A DNA stretch of 64,000 nt, from positions 236,413 to 300,412 of the forward strand of contig NZ_JAAFZT010000035.1 in assembly GCF_013336795.1 (NCBI RefSeq), read 5' to 3'. Position 1 is the stretch's first letter. Every line of letters begins with the position of its first letter. The notes below the pieces were generated by a model. That model had not been told where the DNA came from. It worked only from the letters and a program-made list of their open reading frames with translations, and did no database searches. The stretch is from Alteripontixanthobacter muriae (lineage in GTDB: Bacteria > Pseudomonadota > Alphaproteobacteria > Sphingomonadales > Sphingomonadaceae). Position numbers and translations under genes: made by a program. Below, one piece after another: positions 43,585 through 53,094 of this stretch.

Positions 43585-44775
43585 ATGACGATCACCCCGC
43601 TGATGCCCGTTTACCCCCGTTGCGATGTGCGGCCGGTACGTGGCGAGAACTGTCACCTGATCGATGAAGACGGCACCCGCTATCTGGATTTCGCCAGCGG
43701 CATTGCAGTCAATCTGCTCGGCCATTCCCATCCCGGCCTGATTGGCGCCATTCAGCGCCAGGCGGAAACGCTCATGCACGTTTCCAACCTCTATGGCAGC
43801 CCGCAAGGCGAGCGGCTTGCTCGGCAACTGGTCGACAACACTTTCGCCGACACGGTCTTCTTCACCAATTCTGGTGCCGAGGCGGTCGAAACCGCCATCA
43901 AGACGGCGCGCGCCTATCACCAGTCCGGGGGTGACGAGAACCGAACGGAGCTGATCACCTTTTCCAACGCATTCCACGGACGCACGATGGCCACGATCAG
44001 CGCGTCCAATCAGGAAAAAATGCATAAGGGATTCCAGCCGCTGTTGCCGGGCTTCCGCTATGCTGAGTGGAACGATCTGGAATCGGCCAAGGCGCTGATG
44101 GGTCCGAATACCGCTGGCTTTCTTGTCGAGCCGATCCAGGGAGAGGGCGGCATCCGCCCTGCAAGCCAGGAGTTCCTGTCCGGGCTAAGAGCTTTGGCCG
44201 ATGAGCACGATCTCATGCTGGTCATGGATGAAGTGCAATGCGGCGTCGCCCGCACCGGCAGACTTTATGCCCACGAATTGTACGGGGTCACTCCCGACAT
44301 CATGGCGACTGCAAAGGGCATAGGCGGCGGTTTTCCGCTGGGCGCCTGCCTCGCAACGGAAAAGGCCGCGCGCGGAATGACTTACGGCACCCATGGATCG
44401 ACTTATGGCGGCAACCCCCTCGCAATGGCTGCCGGCAGCGCCGTCATGGAAGCGGTCGCGAATGAGGAATTTCTGGCAAGTGTCCGGGACAAAGGCGAAC
44501 GGCTACGCAGCGGGCTCGAACAGTTCATTGGGAATTATCCGGACCTGTTCGAATCCGTACGCGGTGCGGGTCTGATGCTGGGACTGAAGATGAAGGTGGA
44601 AAGCCGTCCATTCTTCGTCCACCTGCGTGACAATCACCAGCTTTTGACCGTTGCTGCCGGGGACAACACCTTGCGATTGCTGCCGCCTTTGGTCCTGGAC
44701 GATGCCGAAATCGAAGAGTTTTTCGCCAAGCTCTCCGCCGGAGCCGACGACTACGTCATCCCGGACGCGGCCTGA
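43585..44775 (+). CDS. argD: Acetylornithine aminotransferase
   Basis: A 396-residue class III PLP aminotransferase of arginine synthesis. PLP-binding features are [20 protein letters not shown], the Asp in [15 protein letters not shown] and the lysine in [30 protein letters not shown] and [14 protein letters not shown] are also standard. Its stop overlaps the argF start by one base (TGATG), so argD and argF form an operon. Confidence 0.96.
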   Translation: MTITPLMPVYPRCDVRPVRGENCHLIDEDGTRYLDFASGIAVNLLGHSHPGLIGAIQRQAETLMHVSNLYGSPQGERLARQLVDNTFADTVFFTNSGAEAVETAIKTARAYHQSGGDENRTELITFSNAFHGRTMATISASNQEKMHKGFQPLLPGFRYAEWNDLESAKALMGPNTAGFLVEPIQGEGGIRPASQEFLSGLRALADEHDLMLVMDEVQCGVARTGRLYAHELYGVTPDIMATAKGIGGGFPLGACLATEKAARGMTYGTHGSTYGGNPLAMAAGSAVMEAVANEEFLASVRDKGERLRSGLEQFIGNYPDLFESVRGAGLMLGLKMKVESRPFFVHLRDNHQLLTVAAGDNTLRLLPPLVLDDAEIEEFFAKLSAGADDYVIPDAA

Positions 44776-45704
44776 TGAGCATCCGGCATTTCCTCGATCT
44801 ATCCGCCGCCGGCTCCGATGCTCTGGCGGCAATGATCGACGATGCCGTTACTCGCAAATCAGCGCGCGCAAACCTGCCGAAGGGAGCACGGGATCCTGAT
44901 GGGCCGCTCGATGGCAATCTGCTGGCGATGATCTTCGAAAAGAACTCGACACGTACGCGGGTCAGTTTCGACGTCGCCATGCGGCAATTGGGTGGCAGCG
45001 CGCTTATCATGGAGGCTGGATCGACGCAGATCGGCAGAGGGGAGAGCGTTGCAGATACGGCGCGCGTCCTGAGCCGGATGGTCGATGCCATCATGATCCG
45101 CACCGACGATCACGCCAAGATCGAGGAACTGGCACATTACGCCACGGTGCCGATAATCAACGGCCTAACGGATAGGTCGCATCCGTGTCAGATCATGGCC
45201 GACCTGCTGACCCTGGTGGAACATGGCAAGACGCTTCAGGGTCTTGAACTCGCCTGGCTGGGCGATGGGAACAATGTTCTGAATTCCATTCTGGAAGCTG
45301 CCGGTTTGCTGAAGTTCAACGTCCGGATAGCCGTTCCGGAAGGGTACGATCCGGACGCGGAGTTCGTAACGGCAGCTCGCAAGAACGGCGCGCGTGTGAC
45401 AGTCACGCGCGATCCGGTCGAAGCGGCCAGCGATGCCGATGTGATCGTGACCGATACATGGGTCTCGATGGGGCAGGACCACGCCGCGCCGAAACTGGCG
45501 GCCATGGCTCCGTATCAGGTCGACAACACCCTGCTGGCGAAAGCCAGACCGGATGCGGTGTTCCTGCACTGCCTTCCCGCGCATGTCGGCGAGGAAGTCA
45601 GCGAAACAGTCTTCGAAGGCTCGCAATCGCTGGTGTTCGACGAAGCCGAAAATCGCGTGCATGCACAGAAATCGATTCTGCTCTGGTGTTTCGGAAAGCT
45701 CTGA
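44775..45704 (+). CDS. argF: Ornithine carbamoyltransferase
   Basis: A 309-residue enzyme making citrulline from ornithine and carbamoyl phosphate. The carbamoyl phosphate motif is [34 protein letters not shown] holds the HPCQ motif and [14 protein letters not shown] the HCLP motif with the active-site Cys. SMG-type ornithine loop [11 protein letters not shown] is present. It is one of the two adjoining arginine genes and is followed, after 55 bp, by hslO. Confidence 0.97.
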   Translation: MSIRHFLDLSAAGSDALAAMIDDAVTRKSARANLPKGARDPDGPLDGNLLAMIFEKNSTRTRVSFDVAMRQLGGSALIMEAGSTQIGRGESVADTARVLSRMVDAIMIRTDDHAKIEELAHYATVPIINGLTDRSHPCQIMADLLTLVEHGKTLQGLELAWLGDGNNVLNSILEAAGLLKFNVRIAVPEGYDPDAEFVTAARKNGARVTVTRDPVEAASDADVIVTDTWVSMGQDHAAPKLAAMAPYQVDNTLLAKARPDAVFLHCLPAHVGEEVSETVFEGSQSLVFDEAENRVHAQKSILLWCFGKL

Positions 45705-45759
45705 ACCGCAGCAGTCCCAAGGTCTTTGAATTGGGACACGCTTACCCATATGAGTGCGG

Positions 45760-46674
45760 ATGACACAAGCTATCCGCACGCCTTCCCGCAGTTCCGAAGA
45801 AACCTATGCAGACCAGGTAATGGGGTTCACGATCGCGTCGCGAAACGCACGCGGTCGTGCCGTTAGACTCGACAGATCCATAGATGCGATCCTTGCGGCG
45901 CACGATTATCCGCCGGCAATCACCCACTGCCTGGCCGAAGCACTGGTTCTGTCCGCACTGATCGGCAGCCTTCTCAAGGAAGAAGGCAGTCAGATGACGA
46001 TGCAGGCCCAGACACAGGGTGGCGTAATCCGGCTGCTCGCCTGCGACTATAAGGGCGGCGAATTGCGCGGCTACATAGATTTTGATGCGGATCGGCTGAA
46101 CGAATTGGGTGCCAACCCTTCGCTGAAATCTCTGTTTGGCGAGGGTTATCTGGCCATGACCTTCGATCGTTCGGGGGGGAAAGGCCGCTATCAAGGTATC
46201 GTACCGCTTGAGGGTGAAACTCTGGGGGAGGCTTGCGAGTCCTATTTCGTCCAATCCGAGCAGGTTCCGACGCTGATACGAGTAGCCGTGCAGGCCGGAC
46301 CGAACGGCTGCGTCGCTGGCGGTCTTCTCGTACAGCACCTTGCAGACGGCGAAGAAGGCCGGGAACGGCTGCACGTACGCCTCGACCATCCCGAGTGGGA
46401 TCACGTTGCGGTCATGGCGGGCAGTATCCGGCATGACGAATTGGCAGATGCGGATCTTTCTCTTGAAGCTCTCGTCTGGCGACTGTTTCACGAGGAGGAT
46501 GAAGTAAGGATACAGACGGGCACCAGGCTGGAACGAGGGTGCCGTTGCTCGGTTGAGCATTACCGATCCATCATCTCTCGCTTCCCTGCAGCGGAACAGG
46601 ATGAGATGAGGGACGACGACGGGAAAATAATGGTGGACTGTGCGTTCTGCTCGAAGACGTTCGAGATTACCTGA
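45760..46674 (+). CDS. hslO: Hsp33 redox-regulated chaperone
   Basis: A 304-residue Hsp33 holdase activated by oxidation. The N-terminal core is intact (HYPPAITHCLAEALVLSALIG in part, LFGEGYLAMTFD, PLEGETLGEACESYFVQSEQ). The C-terminal zinc/redox switch has CRCS (CxC) and CAFCSKTFE (CxxC), as expected. The start is set at ATG 45760; a GTG two codons upstream (45754) is possible. It follows argF closely, an arrangement I recall from other sphingomonads. Confidence 0.95.
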   Translation: MTQAIRTPSRSSEETYADQVMGFTIASRNARGRAVRLDRSIDAILAAHDYPPAITHCLAEALVLSALIGSLLKEEGSQMTMQAQTQGGVIRLLACDYKGGELRGYIDFDADRLNELGANPSLKSLFGEGYLAMTFDRSGGKGRYQGIVPLEGETLGEACESYFVQSEQVPTLIRVAVQAGPNGCVAGGLLVQHLADGEEGRERLHVRLDHPEWDHVAVMAGSIRHDELADADLSLEALVWRLFHEEDEVRIQTGTRLERGCRCSVEHYRSIISRFPAAEQDEMRDDDGKIMVDCAFCSKTFEIT

Positions 46675-46740
46675 CGCGCCAGCTTATGCCCGGTCGCCTC
46701 TCGTCCGAACGCCAGCCACTGCTTAGGAATGGAAAAGAAG

Positions 46741-47178
46741 ATGATGATCCGTGATTTATCGGAGCGTGTCGGCTCTTTCGGCATGATGCGTTTATTGGCA
46801 GCACTGCTCGCCCTACCCGTGGCGATCTCCGGGTATCCAGCGATTGCGCAGGCACCCGAATTGCCGATGTTGAGCAGTGTCGAGCGCGGACTCTGGCAGC
46901 TGCGGTACCGTAGCGGTTCTGGTCCGAGAAACGTTTGCGTGAGAAGCGGGCAGGAATTGATCAAGCTGAAGCATGGCGGAAGCGATTGCAGCCGGTTCGT
47001 GGTCGAGAATGGGGCGAAGCAGGTGACCGTTCAGTATACATGCCAGGGGAATGGATACGGGCGGACCAGCATCCGTAAGGAGACAGCAAGTCTCGTACAG
47101 ATCGATAGCCAGGGCATATCAGGCGGCATGCCGTTCGAGCTTTCGGCGGAAGCTCGCCGGACAGGGGCGTGCCGCTAG
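46741..47178 (+). CDS. Secreted DUF3617-like hypothetical protein
   Basis: A 145-residue protein with a signal peptide (MMRLLAALLALPVAI region ending AIAQ) and a small mature domain: GLWQLRYRSGSGPRN near its start, then CVRSGQELIKL, a second Cys in GGSDCSRF and a third in VQYTCQGNGYGRTS. The order (G-x-W-x-x-R, four Cys) resembles DUF3617 proteins, whose function is unknown. Starts at 46729 and 46741 are both possible; GGA seven bases before the latter favours it. Confidence 0.65.
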   Translation: MMIRDLSERVGSFGMMRLLAALLALPVAISGYPAIAQAPELPMLSSVERGLWQLRYRSGSGPRNVCVRSGQELIKLKHGGSDCSRFVVENGAKQVTVQYTCQGNGYGRTSIRKETASLVQIDSQGISGGMPFELSAEARRTGACR

Positions 47179-47238
47179 AGATAGCTGCGCGGAAGAAATG
47201 CGTTGTAGGCTGCAGGCCTTCACCCTAGCGCAAGTGAC

Positions 47239-47928
47239 ATGAAGTCAACACAGGACAGCATCGCGGTCGTGCTGCTTTCGGGCGGCCTGGACTCCATGGT
47301 TTCGGCTGCACTCGCCGCGGAGCAGGGTTTCGCGATCCATGCTCTCACGGTGAATTACGGGCAGCGCCATGCCTGCGAGATCGAAGCTGCAAAACTCATA
47401 GCGGAAAAATTGGGCGCCGCGCGCCATATCGTGATGCCGCTGGATATGCGGCCCTTCGGCGGCTCTGCCCTGACGGCTGACATCGCCGTTCCGAAATCCG
47501 GTGTGGCGGAGGGGATCCCTGTCACCTATGTTCCGGCACGGAACCTCGTGTTTCTTGCGCTGACCACTGCGTTCGCGGAAGCGAGCAGGTCTTCGGACAT
47601 ATTCATCGGGGTGAACGCTCTGGACTATTCCGGTTATCCCGATTGCCGGCCGGAATTCATCGCTTCTTTCGAGAAAACGGCACGCCTGGCGACCAGAGCG
47701 GGGGTCGAAGGTGAAGGGTTTCGCATCCACGCTCCGTTGCAGCATATGAGCAAGGCGGACATCGCCCGCGAAGCGGCGCGCCTCTCGCTTGATCCTGCCT
47801 GGAGCTGGTCCTGCTACGATCCCGCGCCCGAGGGCTTGGCCTGCGGCACATGCGACAGTTGTCGCCTGCGCCGAAAGGGCTTTACCGAAGCGGGATTGAT
47901 GGACAATACTGCCTACGCCGAAGAATAG
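47239..47928 (+). CDS. queC: 7-cyano-7-deazaguanine synthase
   Basis: A 229-residue QueC, which makes preQ0 for queuosine tRNA modification (and in some bacteria for DNA deazapurines). The ATP pyrophosphatase P-loop is VVLLSGGLDSMVSA; YVPARNLVFLALTTAFAE and GVNALDYSGYPDCRPEF are diagnostic; the zinc site is CGTCDSCRLRRKGF with an earlier Cys in SWSCYDP. No queD or queE is in the window and no DNA-deazaguanine (dpd) gene is seen. Confidence 0.95.
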   Translation: MKSTQDSIAVVLLSGGLDSMVSAALAAEQGFAIHALTVNYGQRHACEIEAAKLIAEKLGAARHIVMPLDMRPFGGSALTADIAVPKSGVAEGIPVTYVPARNLVFLALTTAFAEASRSSDIFIGVNALDYSGYPDCRPEFIASFEKTARLATRAGVEGEGFRIHAPLQHMSKADIAREAARLSLDPAWSWSCYDPAPEGLACGTCDSCRLRRKGFTEAGLMDNTAYAEE

Positions 47929-47959
47929 CCGGCGAACTAGGGCGGACGGGAGAGATCGA

Positions 47960-49546
47960 TTGAACGCAGAGCAGGCTCCACCGGTCACAGCGGATGCAAA
48001 CCAACCGGTAGCGGCCTATAGCTGGTATGCCCTCAGCGTCCTGGTCCTGGTCTACGTTCTAAATTTCATCGATCGCCAGATACTTTCGATACTCGCGAAT
48101 GACATCAAGGCCGATCTGGGAGTGGAGGATGACTACCTCGGCTTCCTTTACGGCACGGCATTCGCCGTATTCTATGCGCTTTTCGGTATTCCCCTGGGTA
48201 AATTGGCGGATAGCTGGAAACGGGTTCGACTGATGAGCATCGGACTGGCGCTGTGGTCGACGATGACGGCGCTGTCTGGCTTTGCGAAGAATGGCGCAGT
48301 GCTGACCTTTGCCCGCGCAGGGGTGGGGATCGGCGAGGCCACGGCAAGCCCCTCTGCCTACTCACTGATTTCCGACTGGTTCCCGGCAAGGCTACGGGCG
48401 ACGGCTCTCGCCATCTACTCCTCAGGGCTTTACATCGGCGGCGGCATTTCCCTGCTGATCGGCGGTCTGATCGTCGAGAAGTGGAACGAGAGCTATCCGG
48501 GAGGTGGACCGTTCGATCTGGCCGGTTGGCAGGTCGCCTTCATCGCTGTGGGTCTGCCAGGCCTGCTGCTGGCCATATGGGTTCTTACGCTGCGCGAGCC
48601 TATCCGCGGAGCAATAGACGGATTGCCGACCAAGCACGACCCGCACCCATTTCGCGGATTTTTTCAGGAATTGCTGCAGATCATTCCGCCTTTCACCCTG
48701 ATCGGTGCTGGCATGCGAGGAATGGGCGCTCTGGCAATCAACATAGCCGGCGGGATTGCAATTGCATGTGTCGCTTGGGCACTGATTGTGCTCACCGGAG
48801 TTCGAGACCAGTGGGTCTTCCTCGGCGTGGGGTATTATGCAATCTTCAGCTGGGTCGTCGCCCTGCACTCGCGCGACCTGCCCACGTTCCGCCTTACGTG
48901 GGCATCGCCGGCCTTTCTGTGCACGATCCTCGGCTATGGCATGGTGGCGTTCACGGCCTATACGATGTCGTACTGGACCGCTCCTTATGCTGAACGTGTT
49001 TTCCTGGTTCCCAAAACCGAACTGGGCCTGGCGATCGGCGCTCCGGCAGCTGTGGCCGGTTTCCTCGGGGTTATTCTCGGCGGCCGTGTCGCCGATTACC
49101 TGTTCGAGCGGTATGCTTCAGGCCGCGTCTTCGTCATCATGTTCGGGCTGCTCACGCCGGTGCCCGTAGCATATCTGATGTTTAATACTGACGATCTGAC
49201 GCTCTTCTACATTCTTGCTTTCATGGCCCAGATGTTGTCGGCATCGGCGCTGGGCGCTGCTGCCGCTACAAGCCAGGCACTGGTCCTGCCGAGGATGCGC
49301 GGCATTGCCACCGCGACGTTCTTTCTGGCGACAACCTTGGTGGGACTCGCTCTCGGACCGTTCACGGCTGGCTATGTGTCGGCTTTGAACGGTGATGATC
49401 TTGGCAAAGGAGTGCTCGCAACGTTGTGGGCTGCTCCAATCGGCTTCGTATTGCTGTTGGCAGCTATCAGGCTAGTCCCGGCGGCGAGTGCAAACATGGT
49501 CCGGATTGCACGCGACGCCGGGGAAGAAGACATTACGAACGGGTAA
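47960..49546 (+). CDS. MFS transporter (Spinster-like)
   Basis: A 528-residue MFS protein with the subfamily signature YVLNFIDRQILSILA in TM1, LGKLADSWKRVRLM at loop 2-3 and RAGVGIGEATASPSAYSLISD in TM4. It is about 100 residues longer than its relative at 26.6 kb: an extra segment of two hydrophobic stretches (about 255-305, GALAINIAGGIAIACVAWAL) separates the halves, so it may have 14 TMs. TTG at 47960 is the likely start with GGGAGAGA upstream. Its end overlaps the convergent sodC by 14 bp. Confidence 0.9.
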   Translation: MNAEQAPPVTADANQPVAAYSWYALSVLVLVYVLNFIDRQILSILANDIKADLGVEDDYLGFLYGTAFAVFYALFGIPLGKLADSWKRVRLMSIGLALWSTMTALSGFAKNGAVLTFARAGVGIGEATASPSAYSLISDWFPARLRATALAIYSSGLYIGGGISLLIGGLIVEKWNESYPGGGPFDLAGWQVAFIAVGLPGLLLAIWVLTLREPIRGAIDGLPTKHDPHPFRGFFQELLQIIPPFTLIGAGMRGMGALAINIAGGIAIACVAWALIVLTGVRDQWVFLGVGYYAIFSWVVALHSRDLPTFRLTWASPAFLCTILGYGMVAFTAYTMSYWTAPYAERVFLVPKTELGLAIGAPAAVAGFLGVILGGRVADYLFERYASGRVFVIMFGLLTPVPVAYLMFNTDDLTLFYILAFMAQMLSASALGAAAATSQALVLPRMRGIATATFFLATTLVGLALGPFTAGYVSALNGDDLGKGVLATLWAAPIGFVLLLAAIRLVPAASANMVRIARDAGEEDITNG

Positions 49547-50063
49547 GGACCCCGCACGCAATACGTGGGCCTGCGTCACCAGCCGGTTCGGTACGATAGT
49601 CATCGGGGCCGCTGTGAATCATCACTGCAGTGCCATCTGCATCGAAGATCCAATTCAGCACTTGCGCACGAGTTCCGGTAAGATCGGCGGTCAAGGAAGC
49701 CCTGCCGGACGGCTCCACGCGGAGATTTGGAAGGTCTCCAAGGTGCGCGCCAGCGGGATTGAGCGTTCCATGCTCCTGATCAGTCGGGTTCAGGTGCCCG
49801 CCGGCTGATGTGAAGTCCGGGCGGGCGCACTGTCCAGTCGTGTGCAGGTGGAAGCCGTGCACGCCAGCGGGAACGGCAGTGGTAGTCACGGCGATTGACA
49901 TTGTTTCGCCTCGCTCCAGCAGTCGCGCGGTGCCTACCTGTGTACCGTCTGCGTTGATGAGGTCGGCTGTTGCGATCGTCTGCTCAGTCATGTCGCTGAA
50001 GGTAGAGCAGCCTGCCAACATCAGTGTCGCAGCGGCGAGGCTTGTCGCTAGATTACGGGTCAT
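49533..50063 (-). CDS. sodC: Superoxide dismutase [Cu-Zn], lipoprotein
   Basis: A 176-residue periplasmic Cu,Zn-SOD. The signal ends LMLAGC, so it is a lipoprotein (Cys19). Copper ligands lie in HGFHLHTTGQC, zinc ligands in SAGGHLNP and AHLGDLPNL, and the last His in VMIHSGPDDYRTEPAGDAG; the disulfide partner is RIACGVL. It detoxifies superoxide in the envelope. Its start codon faces the OmpA-gene terminator, so it probably has its own promoter. Confidence 0.95.
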   Translation of the reverse strand: MTRNLATSLAAATLMLAGCSTFSDMTEQTIATADLINADGTQVGTARLLERGETMSIAVTTTAVPAGVHGFHLHTTGQCARPDFTSAGGHLNPTDQEHGTLNPAGAHLGDLPNLRVEPSGRASLTADLTGTRAQVLNWIFDADGTAVMIHSGPDDYRTEPAGDAGPRIACGVLTRS

Positions 50064-50103
50064 GATCTCTCCTGATTATAATCGGAACTATATGACCAAC
50101 GAA

Positions 50104-50131
50104 AAAGGGGCCGGATTTCTCCGGCCCCTTT
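50104..50131 (-). terminator. Bidirectional-looking terminator after ompA
   Basis: A perfect 12-bp stem (AAAGGGGCCGGA / TCCGGCCCCTTT) with a 4-nt loop and T-rich tracts on both sides (TTTTTC on the minus strand). It ends transcription of the OmpA gene on the minus strand. Confidence 0.88.
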
Positions 50132-50158
50132 CCTTTTTCTTTTCGCTTGCCGCGAAAA

Positions 50159-51280
50159 TTACATGCCCGAGCCCGGACCGTATGTGATTTCCACACGACG
50201 GTTCTGGAGTTCGCGAACACCATCGGCGGTCGGAACGCGGGGGTTTGCTTCACCAAGAGCTTCGCTGTTGATGTTGCTTGTCGGGAGACCGCGACCGGTA
50301 AGGTAAGCGCGGACCGAGTCGTTACGACGCTCAGCAAGGCCGAGGTTATAAGCGACGGTACCCGAACGATCGGTGTAACCAGCCAGCATGACCGATGCAT
50401 TACCGCAATTACGATATGCCGTTGCCGCATTGTCGAGGATCGAAGCCGCTTCCGGCGTGATCGTCGATTCGTCCCAGTTGAAGAAGACGATATACGGACC
50501 CGTGTTGCACTGCACCGCAGCCGGGGGCGGCGGGGGAGGCGGCGGCGGGGGAGGCGGCGGCGGGGGCGGCGGCGGCGGCGGGGGCGGCGGGGGAAGGATC
50601 TCTTCGCCACCGAAGTTGAACGTCAGCGTTCCCAGAATGGAATGCGTACGCAGCTTACCGTCGATATCCCGGCCCAGAGCGTCGATGAGCTGAACATCTT
50701 CCGCCGTGAACATGCGATACTTGAGGCCGACATCCACACTGTCATTCAGAGGAGCGCGAACGCCTGCAAGAATCTGCCAGGCGAAGCCGGTGTCGGAATC
50801 ATTGAACGCATCCGGAGCCGAAACCTGGATAGAAGAATCCAGATCGGTACGGGCAACGCCCACACCGCCACCCACGAAGCCCTGAAGGCTGTCATCATCG
50901 CCGAAATCAGCAAGGCCGTTCAGCATGAAGCTGAGGGCGTTGACCGAACCGTCCGAGGCGAAGGTGCCTGCGCCGGAGGTCCCGTTGCCGACGAGAACGC
51001 CACCGGGGCCGACGATCAGATTGTCGATATCCGCATCGCGATAGCTGGCTTCAGCTTCGAGACGAACGGGACCGAAGTCGTAACCGACGATACCGCCGGC
51101 GTCGTAGCCGTAGTCCGTGTCAGCCGTGATGGTGTCTGCACCACCATCGACATCAAGATCGATGTCTTCGACGATCATTGCGCCACCATCGAGCTCGACG
51201 TACCATTGTCCGTCGCGCGCGAGGGCTGGCGACGCAAGGGCCGTCGAAGCCATCGCCATTCCTATGACGAGTTTCCGCAT
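50159..51280 (-). CDS. OmpA-family outer-membrane protein with long polyproline linker
   Basis: A 373-residue protein: signal peptide (ending ALARD), an N-terminal eight-stranded barrel of the OmpA/Opa type (about 22-210, ending LGTLTFNFGG), a run of about 24 prolines, and a C-terminal OmpA domain with FFNWDESTITPEAASILDNA, AGYTDRSGTVAYNLGLAERR and EANPRVPTADGVRELQNRRV that binds peptidoglycan. The proline run (DNA roughly 50519-50592) is unusually long and pure. AAGGGG precedes the ATG. It likely anchors the outer membrane to the wall, with the linker spanning the gap. Confidence 0.93.
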   Translation of the reverse strand: MRKLVIGMAMASTALASPALARDGQWYVELDGGAMIVEDIDLDVDGGADTITADTDYGYDAGGIVGYDFGPVRLEAEASYRDADIDNLIVGPGGVLVGNGTSGAGTFASDGSVNALSFMLNGLADFGDDDSLQGFVGGGVGVARTDLDSSIQVSAPDAFNDSDTGFAWQILAGVRAPLNDSVDVGLKYRMFTAEDVQLIDALGRDIDGKLRTHSILGTLTFNFGGEEILPPPPPPPPPPPPPPPPPPPPPPPPAAVQCNTGPYIVFFNWDESTITPEAASILDNAATAYRNCGNASVMLAGYTDRSGTVAYNLGLAERRNDSVRAYLTGRGLPTSNINSEALGEANPRVPTADGVRELQNRRVEITYGPGSGM

Positions 51281-51462
51281 TAGATAAATCCCCTTTATAG
51301 CGAAACTAATTCCACCGAGTGGCGTGTTTTCTAACTTCTCCACCGGAGGGTGGCAAGCGGGCATTCTTCGAGAACTGTTGCAAGAAAGCATCGAATGGCG
51401 AAGCCGCTGCAAAAAAGGTGCCGTGAATAAACCCTCCTGTGGCGCCGTAACGAAGCGGATTG

Positions 51463-51879
51463 TCAATTGTTCCCGGCGGGCGGGGGCAGTAGTTTCGCTG
51501 TTTCCAGTGCTTCGATGAGCCTGGCGATAGTATTCCGAGCCTCAAGATCAATGGTGGTGCCGCCCTCTACTGGCGGTATTGCCGGAACCCGTCGCCACCC
51601 GTTCGAATAAAACAGGTTCTGTGACGCGGCGTGATCGTGGATCTGCATGCCGGGGGCGGGCTTGATGAAGAGCCAGTTAGCTGCCTGATACCCTGCAATT
51701 TCGCCGTCATGCCCGTGCCATGAACCGCTGGCGGAAGCCCCGACGATCCAGCACTCGCCTTCGCGTGGCTCGGCGGGCGGAAGGGCGCTTTCACCTTCGA
51801 CGCAAGCATGCAGGAGAATATCCGCCAGCGCATGCGCCTCGTTAACAAAGAATTCTTTCTGCGCCTGCCCGGCGAGCAT
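51463..51879 (-). pseudogene. DUF2793 phage/GTA-type protein, 5' end lost at a deletion junction
   Basis: Residues from LAGQAQKEFFVNEAHAL onward match the DUF2793 family, found in phage and gene transfer agent clusters; ECWIVGASASGSWHGHDGEIAGY and WLFIKPAPGMQIHDH are the core. Only the first dozen residues seem missing. The ATG at 51879 is in the remaining part; a longer reading to 51945 runs through large-terminase sequence out of frame. The gene body is otherwise complete (138 residues). It directly abuts the truncated large terminase, which is explained by loss of all the genes that normally lie between them. Confidence 0.65.
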
Positions 51880-52330
51880 GGCTATGTTGCGGCCCGCGAA
51901 GGCTCTCCGGTTCGGCGGCAGAATAGATGGTTGCCTGTGCCCCATTGGCCCAGACGATCCGCTTGCGCGAAGGTTCGAACTCCGGCTGGCGATGCGGCGC
52001 GCAGGCGGCGAGTATGCCGCTTTCGCCCTCGACCAGCACCTGCCGCACCTCGCCGATCGAGGCTCCGATCAGCGCGATCCGCGCGTCCGGATTGCGCCGG
52101 GCGACCTGCTGCACCCATTCAGCGCCTGCGCGCGTCTTGCCGAAGCCTCGCCCGGCGCAGATCAGCCAGATGCTCCAGTCGCCCGGTGGCGGCAACTGCT
52201 CGGGCCGGGCCCACAAGCTCCAGTGCCAGCGCAGATCGTCCCGTTCCTTGTCCGACAGTCCGGATAGGAAGATCATGCGTTCCTCGTGCGGCAGGGTCAG
52301 CAAGAAGCGCAGCCGCCCGGTCGCATTCAC
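51842..52330 (-). pseudogene. GTA/phage large terminase, N-terminal fragment only
   Basis: The first 150 residues of a TerL-type packaging ATPase: WHLWARPEQLPP-like start, the P-loop ICAGRGFGKTRAGAEW, VLVEGESGIL and IYSAAEPESLRGPQHSHA. In intact proteins SHA is followed by a Trp-Cys/Ala-Asp-Glu (Walker B) region; here the sequence switches at that point to a ten-residue out-of-frame tail (RRAGAERILC) and stops. The rest of the ATPase and the nuclease are missing. It starts by GTGA overlap with the small terminase gene. It cannot package DNA as it stands. Confidence 0.7.
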
Positions 52331-52845
52331 GATAAAGGCTCGCTGCCGTCCGGCTGTTCACCGCCGCTCACCCGGTATACCCCGTCTTCCTCGACAAGGG
52401 CGGTGATGGTCTGCTCGCGCGCCTGCATCGCGTCGAGCTTGGCATTTATCGAAGCGAAGATCGCCTCCTCGTCCTCGATCTCCCGAATGGCGCGTTGCCG
52501 CTTCACCGTCTCGCGGTGAGCGGCAAGCAGACGGAAGGCGGTTCCGTTGTCGAACTTGCGCTTGGCGCGTGCCTTTGCCTTGTCGCCGCCCTCCAGTTCT
52601 CCGACCCGCAGCCGGTGCAGCAGGTCCATCTCAAGGTTATCATAACCCTCGCACAAGGCGTCGAACCAGGCGGCGGCGAATTCCGGATCCTGCCTGCGAA
52701 GGCGATACGGCATGCTGACATCGACCTTGGCGCGCCGTGCGGCGGCGGCCACATTCGATGTCTGGGCCAGCGCATCGAGGAAGCCCTTGCGCCACTGCGG
52801 ACCGGGCCGCCGGCGCGCTGCACCGGCAGCGGATTTCTTGACCAT
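52327..52845 (-). CDS. GTA/phage small terminase-like protein
   Basis: A 172-residue basic protein. An N-terminal helix-turn-helix-like segment (FLDALAQTSNVAAAARRAKV, SMPYRLRRQD) is followed by a long helical region (KAKARAKRKFDNGTAF, LLAAHRETVKRQRAIREIEDE). Sequence style and position just before a TerL gene fit the RcGTA gp1-type small terminase. It is intact although its partner genes are deleted. Without the rest of the cluster its role is doubtful; retention may be recent or it may bind DNA for another purpose. Confidence 0.65.
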   Translation of the reverse strand: MVKKSAAGAARRRPGPQWRKGFLDALAQTSNVAAAARRAKVDVSMPYRLRRQDPEFAAAWFDALCEGYDNLEMDLLHRLRVGELEGGDKAKARAKRKFDNGTAFRLLAAHRETVKRQRAIREIEDEEAIFASINAKLDAMQAREQTITALVEEDGVYRVSGGEQPDGSEPLS

Positions 52846-53094
52846 CGGCCACCCATCCCTGTTGCTGATTGTCGATTAGCGTCGCGAGAGCATACCGAAG
52901 TCTGGGCCGAGAGCGCGGCTTCAAGCCTGCTGCCGAGGGGCCGTTTCGATTCGGACTATCGCGATGTTCCTTTTCCCTAACCAAAGAGCGTCACGGTGTC
53001 AACATAAAATAACCATAGAGGTTAAATAATGAGCGTTGCGGCGGATTGGTCCCGCGTCTAAGCAGCGCCTTTCCCGCTAACCGATCGAGCCGAC

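Noticed and set aside
47239-47928. queC as part of a DNA deazaguanine modification (dpd) island
   Set aside because: No dpd, queD/queE or restriction genes adjoin it; it looks like ordinary queuosine biosynthesis.
50147-51283. Plus-strand ORF of 378 codons opposite ompA, and a glycine-rich ORF within it
   Set aside because: Antisense to a clear OmpA gene; the glycine run is the complement of the proline codons.
51842-52845. A functional prophage
   Set aside because: Only terminase-type genes and one DUF2793 remain; no integrase, lysis, capsid or tail genes are present, so it is a relic.
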